From positions 1,025,805 to 1,089,804 of the forward strand of contig JBAXHT010000001.1 of NCBI GenBank assembly GCA_037138755.1: a stretch of DNA of 64,000 bases. The letters run 5' to 3'. Source of the DNA: Armatimonadota bacterium. Lineage in GTDB: Bacteria > Armatimonadota > Fimbriimonadia > Fimbriimonadales > Fimbriimonadaceae. The notes beneath the pieces are model-generated. The model was not told the DNA's origin and ran no database searches. It was given only the letters and a program-made list of their open reading frames with translations. Shown here piece by piece: positions 8,278 through 15,931 of this stretch (the stretch's first letter is position 1; each line of letters starts with the position of its first letter). The translations under genes and the position numbers were made by a program.

Positions 8278-9897
8278 TCAGAACAAGAAGTCGGTCGTCA
8301 AGAAGTTGCTGCTTCTTGCGGCGAGAATCTCGTTGATGAGGGCCCGATTGGCCTCGGAGTAATCGGTTGCCACTAGCGTGCGAATCGAGAATCGCTTCAG
8401 CGCGTCGGCAACCGACAGGGTTCCTTCGGCTGAGGCCTTTCGCCCGGTGAACGGGAAGGTATCTGGCCCCCGTTGGCACTGAACGTTGATGTTCACCCTT
8501 GAAACCTGGTTCACCATCGCATCGATAAGCGGCCCAAGCACCTTGGGATCGTTCCCGAAGAGCGAAACTTGCTGACCGAACTGCGTTTCGACCGCGTACT
8601 GCATGACTTCGGAGATGTCCTCATAAGCTCGAATCGGGATGATTGGACCGAATTGCTCGACTTCGTGCAGTCGCATCTCTGGAGTAACCGGATACACAAT
8701 TGCGGGCTTCATGAAGTTCTCGATGACCTCACCGCCGCCGTCGTTGACGATTTTCGCGCCCATCGAAATGGCCTCATCGAGAAGTCCGCGTAACCAGGTG
8801 GTCGCATTGATGTCGGCAAGCGGCGTCAGCATTGCACCGGGCTTCCAGGGATGCCCTGCAGGCATTGCGTTGACGGCGGTCGAAAGCTCCGAGATCACTT
8901 CATCGACTCGCGATTTGTGAACGAAGAGGATCTTCAAAGCGGTACATCTTTGGCCGTTAAAGCCAAGCGTCCCGGCAACGAGTTGCGGGATTGTCACCTT
9001 CATGTCCGCATCGGGCAGAACGACGGCGAGGTTCTTTGCGTCCAAGGAAAGGATCGACTTCAGCCGGTGGGGCTTAGGATGATAGGTTTTGAGTTGGTCG
9101 GCCGTCTTGCTACTGCCGATGAACGCCAATAGCTCGACGCCACCATCCTGAAGAAGCGGTGGAATGATCTCGTTGCCCTTTCCGTTGATGATGTTCACGA
9201 CACCTGCTGGGAAGGAGTCTCGGAATGCCTCGAGAAGAGGTGTATTCAAAAGCTGTCCGTAACGCGGCAGCTTCGAGATCACGGGGTTGCCCATGATGAT
9301 CGCCGGAATTAGCGTAGTAAACGTCTCGTTAAGCGGATAGTTGTACGGACCCATGCAAAGCGTCGGACCAAAAGGTGAGCGACGAATTTGTGCCAAGAAG
9401 CCTTTCTCGACGCTGAATCCACTGTTCTTGCGATCCAACTCTTTGAGTGATTCGATCGTATCCTCGATGTACTGGACGGTTCGATCGAACTCCTTCGCGG
9501 CGTCCGGAAGGGTCTTGCCGATTTCCCACATGATCAACTCGACCACGGTCTCACGAACGGCTTTCATCCGAACCACGAAATCCTGCACCGCCGAGATTCG
9601 CTCAGAGACGGTCATGGTCGGCCATTCGCCCTGCCCATTGTCCCAAGCCGATTGGGCGGCTTTCAGCGCGTCGAGGGCTTCGTTGGCATCCAGCACCGGT
9701 GCTGCGCCGAGGGTCGGGCGGACAATGCCGCTGTTCCAATTGAAGAAAAGGCAGGACTGAACTTCGTTGGTCTGCCCTGACCACTCGCGGATTTCGCCAT
9801 TGATGAGGTAGCGGTTGCCACCCTTCACCTCAGGCACCGGTCGGCCATCGGACTGCCAGTTCTGAGGATCAACGGACGAAACGTGTTGGGTCGTCAT
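8278..9897 (-). CDS. GapN-like NADP-dependent aldehyde dehydrogenase (539 aa)
   Basis: An aldehyde dehydrogenase closest in motifs to non-phosphorylating glyceraldehyde-3-phosphate dehydrogenase, which oxidises G3P directly to 3-phosphoglycerate with NADPH production. Visible are the Asn motif GPYNYPLN (Asn186), catalytic Cys318 in FNGQRCTALK, and QCQRGPDTFPFTGRK, the phosphate-binding type of loop in GapN. Oddly, the usual ELGGK motif with the general-base Glu reads SLDAK (284-288). The gene is monocistronic with its own terminator and is divergent from a SARP-like regulator, which might control it. Substrate G3P is inferred from motifs only. Confidence 0.85.
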   Translation of the reverse strand: MTTQHVSSVDPQNWQSDGRPVPEVKGGNRYLINGEIREWSGQTNEVQSCLFFNWNSGIVRPTLGAAPVLDANEALDALKAAQSAWDNGQGEWPTMTVSERISAVQDFVVRMKAVRETVVELIMWEIGKTLPDAAKEFDRTVQYIEDTIESLKELDRKNSGFSVEKGFLAQIRRSPFGPTLCMGPYNYPLNETFTTLIPAIIMGNPVISKLPRYGQLLNTPLLEAFRDSFPAGVVNIINGKGNEIIPPLLQDGGVELLAFIGSSKTADQLKTYHPKPHRLKSILSLDAKNLAVVLPDADMKVTIPQLVAGTLGFNGQRCTALKILFVHKSRVDEVISELSTAVNAMPAGHPWKPGAMLTPLADINATTWLRGLLDEAISMGAKIVNDGGGEVIENFMKPAIVYPVTPEMRLHEVEQFGPIIPIRAYEDISEVMQYAVETQFGQQVSLFGNDPKVLGPLIDAMVNQVSRVNINVQCQRGPDTFPFTGRKASAEGTLSVADALKRFSIRTLVATDYSEANRALINEILAARSSNFLTTDFLF

Positions 9898-9979
9898 CTT
9901 CTACAGTTTGACCGATATTTCTATGAGGGATTCTTAATACTTACCGCTCAGAATCATATTTAACGATAGAATTCGATTT

Positions 9980-11056
9980 GTGGCAGTCGTCGTTCATTTT
10001 GAACCTGAGTTCTCAGTTTATCGAGATAAGGTTCGCCTGCCCGACCTTCCTACCGCAAAATCTCGCGAACTGCTAACTTTTTTGGTTCACCATCGGGGCC
10101 AAAGGTTTGAGCGGAGAATCCTAGAAGAACGCTTCTGGCCCGGGGCCGAGCGGCAGCGCGCGCAATCTTCCCTCAGACAAGCTGTGTTCTCTATTCGCCA
10201 GATCCTTGGCGAGGATGGGCCAATCACCGCAAATCGTCGCCACGTCTTCTGCCGCGCAAGTCAGGTCTCGGTCACCCAAAGAACCACGATTCGGCCGGAA
10301 GGCGGGGTACCCGAGGAGTACGAAGCCCAGCTTCTTGCTTCTTTCCGCACTTTACCGCTTGACCAAACGGTTATCAAAATACAAACCGAACTCGAGCAGC
10401 CAGGTTGGTCGAGCGAAATCCGGTGCCGACTCAGATTTCTGCTCGCCTTCGCCTATCATGAACTTGGGCGATCCCAGTTGGGTCTGGAAATGGTTCGAGA
10501 GCTAGTTCGTGACGCACGAACTGATGGGGAAATGATGATCGCTAAGCATGCTCTTGGGGGCCTCCTTTGGCACAAAGGGAATTTCAAGGAGGGGATCGAA
10601 ACGCTCTGGGAAGCCGCCTCTCTAGCTGAGGATCGGCCTATGGAGCAAGTTCACATTCTCTCGAACATCGCCATCGGAGCGTATGAGGCCAAGAGCGGTG
10701 AGGAACTTCGATACTCAGAATCGCTTGCAAGTCAAAACCTCCGGTTGATTGCCGAGTCCGCGCATCAGATTGTCCTCGACTACGTCCGCGGGCTCGCACT
10801 CATGAGTGAGTATCGCTACTCCGAAGCGTCTCTACTCTTCGAAGCGACACTGATCCAAAGTGCTGCGACTTCCCACCGAATCAGCGTCTATCTGCTAGAA
10901 GCCAATGCTCACGCAAAGCAAAAGCTCGGGCTGGACGACGAAGCGAAGGGACTTCTGGATCAAGCGAAAGCGATGCGGAAGGCGTTCAAGATGCATCCGT
11001 CAACTGTAGAACTGCGCAGACTCCAGAAGCTTCGCGCCACCTTGCGCGAATCTTAG
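9980..11056 (+). CDS. SARP/BTAD-type transcriptional regulator (358 aa)
   Basis: The first 90 residues form an OmpR-like winged helix as in SARP regulators: SRELLTFLVHHRGQRFERRILEERFWPGAERQRAQSSLRQ (given here in its pieces SRELLTFL, ILEERFWPG and SSLRQAVFSIR) is the classic pattern. Residues about 110-350 are helical repeats of bacterial-transcriptional-activator/TPR type. No ATPase domain is present. The start is GTG at 9980. It is divergent from the GapN-like gene with only 82 bp between them, so local control is plausible. In actinobacteria this family regulates secondary metabolism; no such cluster is seen here. Confidence 0.8.
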   Translation: MAVVVHFEPEFSVYRDKVRLPDLPTAKSRELLTFLVHHRGQRFERRILEERFWPGAERQRAQSSLRQAVFSIRQILGEDGPITANRRHVFCRASQVSVTQRTTIRPEGGVPEEYEAQLLASFRTLPLDQTVIKIQTELEQPGWSSEIRCRLRFLLAFAYHELGRSQLGLEMVRELVRDARTDGEMMIAKHALGGLLWHKGNFKEGIETLWEAASLAEDRPMEQVHILSNIAIGAYEAKSGEELRYSESLASQNLRLIAESAHQIVLDYVRGLALMSEYRYSEASLLFEATLIQSAATSHRISVYLLEANAHAKQKLGLDDEAKGLLDQAKAMRKAFKMHPSTVELRRLQKLRATLRES

Positions 11057-11073
11057 CGTGAGTAAAATCGAGC

Positions 11074-11637
11074 ATGGCTCCGACTCTCGAAACTCATCGC
11101 CTGATCTTGCGCCCTGTGCAGATGTCGGATGCGGAGCGCATCCAAGCGCTCTTTGCCTGTTTTGATGTGATCGAGTATTTGGACGGGAGCGTCATTCCCT
11201 GGCCCTATCCTGAGAGCGGCGCGGTAGAGTTTTTGAAATTCATCATTCCCAAAATGGAAGCTGGCGAAACCATAGTTTGGGCTCTGGAGCCGAAGGGTTC
11301 TGACGAGATGATCGGGATTCTGCACCTCAACCAGTTCTCAGAAACAGACCATCGGGGTTTCTGGTTGGGGCGAGATTACTGGGGTCAAGGTTATATGAGT
11401 GAGGCGGTGGCAGCTTCGCAGGACTACTGCTTCGAAGTGCTAGGGATGTCCCGCTTGTTGCTTTCCAACGCCGAACCTAACACGGGCTCGGCCCGCATCA
11501 AAGAGAAGTCAGGTGCAAGGTTGCTCGGATACGAGGAGGCGAAATATTACGCTGGCGGTGGAACTTATCGAACGATGAGATGGGAGCTTTCGGCGGAGGC
11601 ATGGCGAGAGAATCGATCGAAGTTTGGCGAGATCTGA
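11074..11637 (+). CDS. GNAT N-acetyltransferase, RimJ/RimL-like (187 aa)
   Basis: Acetyl-CoA-dependent N-acetyltransferase fold. The start LETHRLILRPVQMSDAERI is typical of the RimJ/RimL/SpeG-like branch, and GFWLGRDYWGQGYMSEAV (about 95-112) contains the Q/RxxGxG-type acetyl-CoA loop in the variant WGQGYM. NAEPNTGSARIKEKSGARLLGY is the conserved C-terminal strand-helix. It begins 17 bp after the SARP-like gene and may be co-transcribed. The acceptor (ribosomal protein N-terminus, amino acid or antibiotic) cannot be told. Confidence 0.88.
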   Translation: MAPTLETHRLILRPVQMSDAERIQALFACFDVIEYLDGSVIPWPYPESGAVEFLKFIIPKMEAGETIVWALEPKGSDEMIGILHLNQFSETDHRGFWLGRDYWGQGYMSEAVAASQDYCFEVLGMSRLLLSNAEPNTGSARIKEKSGARLLGYEEAKYYAGGGTYRTMRWELSAEAWRENRSKFGEI

Positions 11638-11803
11638 AGTTTGAGATGAAGCACACTTTGCCCTTTCATTGAGCAAAGTTAGGGCTACTGTCTCTTGCGG
11701 GCCAATTCCAGCGGATCGAGGTGATATCGCGAACGGGACCAAACGGAAAGGCGCAGCCATCCATTAAAAAGGTTGATATAATTGCAATAGAGGGCGTCCG
11801 AAA

Positions 11804-12262
11804 GTGAATGTATCGAGAGTATCTTGGAGCCTGGTCGATGAATGGCAACGTTCCAGCGACGCTCGCCGTGCCGCGATTTTGCGACTTGGCTACACCCTCC
11901 TGTTCTTCGCGACGCTTCCGTACTGGGTAGGAGCTTTTCCTGAGTTGCGCCCGATCATTCGCCAATTCTTCACTCCAGTGGGGCTGGTGCTCTTCCAATC
12001 GAGCGTTGTTCCGCTCATTGCAAACAATTTGTCCGCGCAAGCCCAACCCTCCAAAGAAAGTGGATCCCCTAATGGCCGTTACATCAGAACGTTCTTAACG
12101 AGTATCTACAGGTGGAAGGATGACCAGAACTGGAAACGACCTTTCTATCGATTCTGCATTTACTTTATCGTCGCCGTTGGTTGGATTTTCGGCACCTTTC
12201 TGGCCGTCTTCTTCGCACCGCTACTCGCATTGGAGTGCATCATCTGGATTCGTGAGCAGTGA
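11804..12262 (+). CDS. Hypothetical membrane protein, 152 aa
   Basis: GTG start at 11804. Hydrophobic segments at about 28-46 (LGYTLLFFATLPYWVGAF), 58-72 and 120-148 (IYFIVAVGWIFGTFLAVF) suggest two or three membrane spans with a basic loop between. No family recognised. It stands alone between a GNAT gene and the decayed minus-strand paralog. The hydrophobic pattern supports a real gene, but the start is uncertain because no strong Shine-Dalgarno is seen. Confidence 0.6.
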   Translation: MNVSRVSWSLVDEWQRSSDARRAAILRLGYTLLFFATLPYWVGAFPELRPIIRQFFTPVGLVLFQSSVVPLIANNLSAQAQPSKESGSPNGRYIRTFLTSIYRWKDDQNWKRPFYRFCIYFIVAVGWIFGTFLAVFFAPLLALECIIWIREQ

Positions 12263-12456
12263 ACGGGGATGACTGCCATCACCTTCGTCCCTATAGGTAG
12301 GTTGCGACCGTTACGGTTGTCAGCATTCTTACTGGTCTGCCTGAATCGGAAATCATTGGGATGGCGTACAGCACTTGTTTCGGTTGCACACCCGTTCACG
12401 CTCCAGCTGAAGACCGGATATCGCGGTAAAGTAGCCAATAGGCTTGCCTAATACAG

Positions 12457-13086
12457 CTACCGAGTTGATCGCTCTATCGGAAACGGAATTGGTCGGTCGG
12501 CACTTGACGCAGGAGGGCTACAGTTGGGATTATTCGCCATCACCAGCATGCAAACCAAGATTCCCACAAAAATCGAAACCACAATCCTCCCAATTCGATG
12601 TGCGGGCTCATCTCAATGCCACGAGAATTCAGATCGACCAGCGTCGCCTCGGGCGCCCAATTCTAAAAGTCGCTTCTGTTCGTTCCAGCTGAGGTCGGGA
12701 ACATAGTCACCCGCACCAGAGTCACTAAGCAACTTGTTGAAATCGATGGGCCTGAATTCCTCGGGAACGTAGTTTACTGGGGGAACGTTTTGACCGATTC
12801 TAGGGGGTGATTCGCCCCGCCGTACCTCCAATTCCCTTAGCCGAGCTTCGAATCCATCCATCCGACCCTTTAGCTCCGCGACCTCGTCCGGACCTCGCAT
12901 CTGGCTCAGAATCCGTCCGATCAACAATGGCGACGCGTCCGTCACCTCCGCAACATCTCGAATCGTCGGGACCGGCTCTGCGAACAGCGCATCCTTCGTC
13001 GCGAGCCTTTACAAAAGCTCCTGCAACTCATCTGCTTGATCTTGCTCGTTAAGCCGCTCCGACTGATCGAGTCGAGAGTGCATCAT
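12457..13086 (-). pseudogene. Decayed third copy of a membrane-anchored HTH-like protein
   Basis: Reading from the ATG at 13086 the frame begins MMHSRLDQSERLNEQ and matches the intact neighbour (SGSRLDQADLLNEQ). It then hits TAA at 13009-13011 exactly where the neighbour has Ala (QELL-stop-RLA against QELLARLA). The frame continues VPTIRDVAEVTDASPLLIGR and meets TGA at 12613-12615. Beyond this it still encodes a membrane span (RIVVSIFVGILVCMLVM) before TAG at 12457. The ATG overlaps the neighbour's TGA as ATGA, so it was once the third gene of the operon. An internal GTG at 12945 could still give a 110-aa remnant. Confidence 0.8.
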
Positions 13087-13580
13087 CTTTGCCCACTCAA
13101 AAACCCTAAGATGATCGTTGCAAGGAGTATGACGCCAATCGCACTGATGATCACTCGCTGCCCGAACAGCCATAGATTTTCCTCCTGAGTAGGTTGCTGG
13201 GAGGCTTCTAAGGCTAAGTAGCGGCGATAGCTCCCCTCATAATCGAAAGCCCCTATCTGGTCATAACGGCGCACAATTTCAAACCGCGTATTGCTGCCTT
13301 GTTGTGCGACCTTTTGTTCCAAACTCGAAAGTCGAGCACGGAAATCGTCGATCTCGCGGATGAGACGAGCCGCATCGACATCTTTTCTCAACTCTGAAAG
13401 AATCCGCCCGATCAACAACGGCGAGGCGTCCGTTGCCTCAGCTACATCTCGAATCGTCGGAACTGGCTCCGCAAACAGCGTGTCCGTCGCCGCCAACCGA
13501 GCCAAAAGCTCCTGCAACTCATCCGGATGAACCTGCTCGTTGAGCAAGTCAGCCTGATCGAGGCGAGAGCCGGAGTTCAA
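13083..13580 (-). CDS. Membrane-anchored HTH-like protein, second of tandem family (165 aa)
   Basis: The probable start is TTG at 13580, overlapping the TGA of the preceding gene as TTGA; longer ORF starts would run deep into that gene. The N-terminal half carries PTIRDVAEATDASPLLIGRI, a helix-turn-helix-like motif shared with both neighbours. A coiled-coil-like stretch follows (RLIREIDDFRARLSSLEQKV). The C-terminus has one membrane span (VIISAIGVILLATIILGFL) with only a few residues after it, so the HTH-like part should face the cytoplasm. Function unknown; the tandem copies suggest family expansion with a regulatory or scaffolding role. Confidence 0.7.
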   Translation of the reverse strand: MNSGSRLDQADLLNEQVHPDELQELLARLAATDTLFAEPVPTIRDVAEATDASPLLIGRILSELRKDVDAARLIREIDDFRARLSSLEQKVAQQGSNTRFEIVRRYDQIGAFDYEGSYRRYLALEASQQPTQEENLWLFGQRVIISAIGVILLATIILGFLSGQR

Positions 13581-14056
13581 GGGCGTCCGGTCATCCCCAG
13601 AAGCGACATCACCCACCCAGCAAGCGGAACCAGGACGAGGAGCGCCGTCGGAAGCAGGATCAGAATTGGGAAGTAGGGCATCAGTTTGTGGTTTTCGTCC
13701 ACGTACCACATGTCTCCGGGGCGGTACACCCCGAGCGGGTCGTTGTTTCGCCAAAACTTATCCATCAACCGGCGATCGCCGGAGACGACCTCGGCGGACA
13801 GTCGTGCCGACCCCAACTTTTTAATCAAGAAATCGTTCCGCTTGATCGCAGCCGTGAGTTCTCTGTCCGACTCACCTCTTAAATCTGAGATTGCGCGCGC
13901 GACCATCAGAGGCTTTAACCCTAGCTCCGAAGCTAACGAACCAATCGTCACCACTTCTCTCGGCGTAAACGCGGCCAAGAAGCGCGTTGCAACCGTCCCT
14001 GCCTCGGCATGCGAGACCGGCGCCGAGAGAATTTCGTCACTCACCAACGAATCCAT
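13577..14056 (-). CDS. Membrane-anchored HTH-like protein, first of tandem family (159 aa)
   Basis: Residues about 30-60 (REVVTIGSLASELGLKPLM) align with the motif of the next gene, marking them as paralogs. Residues about 130-153 are hydrophobic (LILLPTALLVLVPLAGWVM), a C-terminal membrane anchor. In between is a polar linker with WRNNDPLGVYRPGDMWYVDE. It is the promoter-proximal member of a three-gene run joined by 4-bp overlaps. It is divergent from rsgA, with 226 bp between containing a promoter, a small ORF and a structured leader on the other strand. Not recognised as a named family. Confidence 0.75.
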   Translation of the reverse strand: MDSLVSDEILSAPVSHAEAGTVATRFLAAFTPREVVTIGSLASELGLKPLMVARAISDLRGESDRELTAAIKRNDFLIKKLGSARLSAEVVSGDRRLMDKFWRNNDPLGVYRPGDMWYVDENHKLMPYFPILILLPTALLVLVPLAGWVMSLLGMTGRP

Positions 14057-14078
14057 GATCTCCCTATTGTACGAAAAT

Positions 14079-14107
14079 TCGACAAAACGGGATGCTTGTG
14101 ATACAAT
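14079..14107 (+). promoter_or_regulatory. Sigma-70-like promoter toward rsgA
   Basis: TCGACA, 17-bp spacer, TACAAT; each hexamer is one mismatch from consensus. It precedes the small ORF at 14152 and rsgA, and is preceded closely by the divergent paralog gene. Confidence 0.55.
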
Positions 14108-14151
14108 TAACCGACGCCCGAAAGGCGAAATTTCAGGAGGCCGAATATCAG

Positions 14152-14196
14152 ATGACTGTCAACACCACGATCCACCACGCCTCCCGAGCCGCATAA
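14152..14196 (+). CDS. Possible 14-aa leader peptide upstream of rsgA
   Basis: A perfect AGGAGG at 14135-14140 stands 11 nt before ATG; the frame reads MTVNTTIHHASRAA and stops at TAA 14194. The stop sits in a small hairpin (GCCG/CGGC). The strong ribosome site is the main argument, since rsgA itself starts 87 bp later with a weaker site and TTG. It could be a regulatory upstream ORF or chance. Confidence 0.35.
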   Translation: MTVNTTIHHASRAA

Positions 14197-14210
14197 ACGG
14201 CATCTTTCTA

Positions 14211-14265
14211 TTCGGTTCGAGGGGCCCCGTTTCCCCCAAGCGCACCCACTGTGCGCCCGACCGAA
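14211..14265 (+). promoter_or_regulatory. Structured RNA leader just before rsgA
   Basis: Outer arms TTCGGTTCG (14211-14219) and CGACCGAA (14258-14265) pair with one bulge. Inside are the self-complementary GGGGCCCC and a perfect hairpin GCGCAC-CCACT-GTGCGC. The structure ends 17 nt before the TTG start, near a weak ribosome site (AGGAAA), so it could affect translation. No known riboswitch class is recognised. Confidence 0.4.
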
Positions 14266-14282
14266 CTTAGGAAAAACCAGAA

Positions 14283-15419
14283 TTGGATCAAAAACAGAAA
14301 GACTTTGTCAATCGCACCATGGCGGCGATGGACGCAAACGAGCGAAAGAAGGTGCGAGACCGCGCCATCAAGGCTCGAAAACTCGCCTTGTCTCGAATGA
14401 CCTCTCGTCCCGTATTGGACGTGGAGGAGGACGAAGACGACGACACGCCGATTCCCATCCGCAAGCCGACTCTTCCGTTGGAAGAGTTCATTCTTCGTAT
14501 CCTGACCGAAGAGGTTGTGGTACCGCAAAAGCCCGTCGAAACCCAAGTCGGAACCGTTATCGCTCTGCATCGAAAACGGTGCGAAGTAGTCCTCCCAACT
14601 CAGAGGATCGATTGCAATCTCACGCCTGATCAGGCCAAGTGGCAGCAATCCCAGTTCGCAGTTGGCGATTTGGTGAATGTCTACCGCGAGGAAGAAATTT
14701 GGCGCATCAGGGATGTCCAGCCAAGAAAGACCAAACTCTCCCGACCCGACCCCGGCTCTGCCGAGCGCGAACGGGTGATTGTCGCCAATATCGACGTCAT
14801 CGTCGTGGTCGTCAGCGTCAAAGCACCTCCTCTTCATCCCAGAGTGATTGACCGCTACCTCATCGCCATCCAACGCGGTGGGGCCGAGGCGGTGATCGCG
14901 GTGAACAAATCGGACCTTCTCGCTCCAGACGACGATGAGTTCAATCTCCTCGACCCCTACCGCTGCCTCGCTCCGATCATCCGTGTCTCGGCTGCCGCCA
15001 AAAATGGCCTCGATGAACTCAAAACTCATTTGGCAGGGAAGCGATCCGCATTCGTTGGTCATAGTGGAGTTGGCAAAAGCTCCCTGCTCAACGCGCTGAA
15101 GCCTGATCTTGAGCTTGATACTGGAGCGGTCAGCGAAGGCTATGGCCGAGGAACTCACACCACTACCAGTAGCCACCTATGGGATCTCGGCGACGGCACC
15201 GAGATCATCGACACTCCAGGGGTTCGGGCGTTTGGCCTCTTCAAGCTAGACAGGGATGAACTCATTGATTACTTCCCAGAATTCGAGGGGTTATCCTGTC
15301 GCTTTCGAGATTGCTCGCACACTGTCGAGCCAGGTTGCGGAATTCGAGCCGCCGCCGAAGAAGGGCTGATCAATTCGGCGAGGTTTGATACTTATCAGAG
15401 AATTCTGGCCTCGCTTTAG
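14283..15419 (+). CDS. rsgA: Ribosome small subunit-dependent GTPase A
   Basis: A circularly permuted GTPase that checks late 30S subunit assembly in the cytoplasm. Motifs appear in the permuted order G4-G1-G3: NKSD (208-211), P-loop GHSGVGKS (259-266), DTPG (310-313). An OB-fold lies around residues 85-150, and the zinc site is Cys339, Cys344, His346, Cys352. At 378 aa it is longer than usual (about 300-350) because of a charged N-terminal extension of some 80 residues including EEDEDDD. Start TTG at 14283. A promoter, possible leader peptide and structured leader precede it. Confidence 0.95.
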   Translation: MDQKQKDFVNRTMAAMDANERKKVRDRAIKARKLALSRMTSRPVLDVEEDEDDDTPIPIRKPTLPLEEFILRILTEEVVVPQKPVETQVGTVIALHRKRCEVVLPTQRIDCNLTPDQAKWQQSQFAVGDLVNVYREEEIWRIRDVQPRKTKLSRPDPGSAERERVIVANIDVIVVVVSVKAPPLHPRVIDRYLIAIQRGGAEAVIAVNKSDLLAPDDDEFNLLDPYRCLAPIIRVSAAAKNGLDELKTHLAGKRSAFVGHSGVGKSSLLNALKPDLELDTGAVSEGYGRGTHTTTSSHLWDLGDGTEIIDTPGVRAFGLFKLDRDELIDYFPEFEGLSCRFRDCSHTVEPGCGIRAAAEEGLINSARFDTYQRILASL

Positions 15420-15464
15420 CCACACGGGGGGAGTGACTTCCCCCAAGAGCTCCTGGCTCCGAAC

Positions 15465-15830
15465 TTATTTAGACGTTCTCCCGAGTGATCCATGCCGTTT
15501 TGCAAAGATCTTGATAACGATCGTTAACCCAAATACGCCGATGGCGGCTATCCATGTGAATACTCGAACTAGAAGCGCATAAAGTGCGTACTCTCTCGGG
15601 ATCATTTCTACTCCCCAATGCATTCCCACACTCAGCTTGTCATCTATCTGCCTGTATCGCCTTCTCGATTCTTCGTCCTTAAACTTTGCGTTTTCGGCGA
15701 TCTCATCGAACCCTCGGGCTACCTCACCCATAACCTGGTGCCCCCTCTTTCCTCTTTCGATAAGTCCCCGGGCTGTTACTTCGCCACCAACGATCAAGAT
15801 CACCCCAACGGCAAGCGCCCAGATCTTCAC
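15465..15830 (-). CDS. Hypothetical two-span membrane protein, 121 aa
   Basis: The N-terminal segment MKIWALAVGVILIVGGEV and a second near the C-terminus (VFTWIAAIGVFGLTIVIKIF) are hydrophobic; between them is a charged helical stretch (EESRRRYRQIDDKL) that would face one side of the membrane. No family recognised. It stands alone, convergent with rsgA and divergent from sdhA. The pattern of two spans and coherent charge distribution supports a real gene. Confidence 0.65.
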   Translation of the reverse strand: MKIWALAVGVILIVGGEVTARGLIERGKRGHQVMGEVARGFDEIAENAKFKDEESRRRYRQIDDKLSVGMHWGVEMIPREYALYALLVRVFTWIAAIGVFGLTIVIKIFAKRHGSLGRTSK

Positions 15831-15853
15831 GCAATCAATGATATGCTAAAAAC

Positions 15854-15877
15854 GGTCTGCCCGATTAACCGCAGACC
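15854..15877. promoter_or_regulatory. 7-bp inverted repeat upstream of sdhA
   Basis: GGTCTGC, 10-nt spacer, GCAGACC, with the nonamer CGATTAACC also repeated directly at 15862 and 15880. It lies 55 bp before the sdhA start and 24 bp before the divergent 121-aa gene, so it could be an operator. Confidence 0.3.
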
Positions 15878-15931
15878 CGCGATTAACCCAAGACTCTTGC
15901 TATCCAAACTGCGTAGAATAGAGTCACAGCA

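Noticed and set aside
13083-13754. Longer start for the second HTH-like gene (223 aa)
   Set aside because: It would overlap the preceding gene by 178 bp; the TTG at 13580 gives the same 4-bp overlap style as its sister copy.
14208-15176. 322-aa minus-strand ORF opposite rsgA
   Set aside because: Fully antisense to RsgA motifs, no family resemblance.
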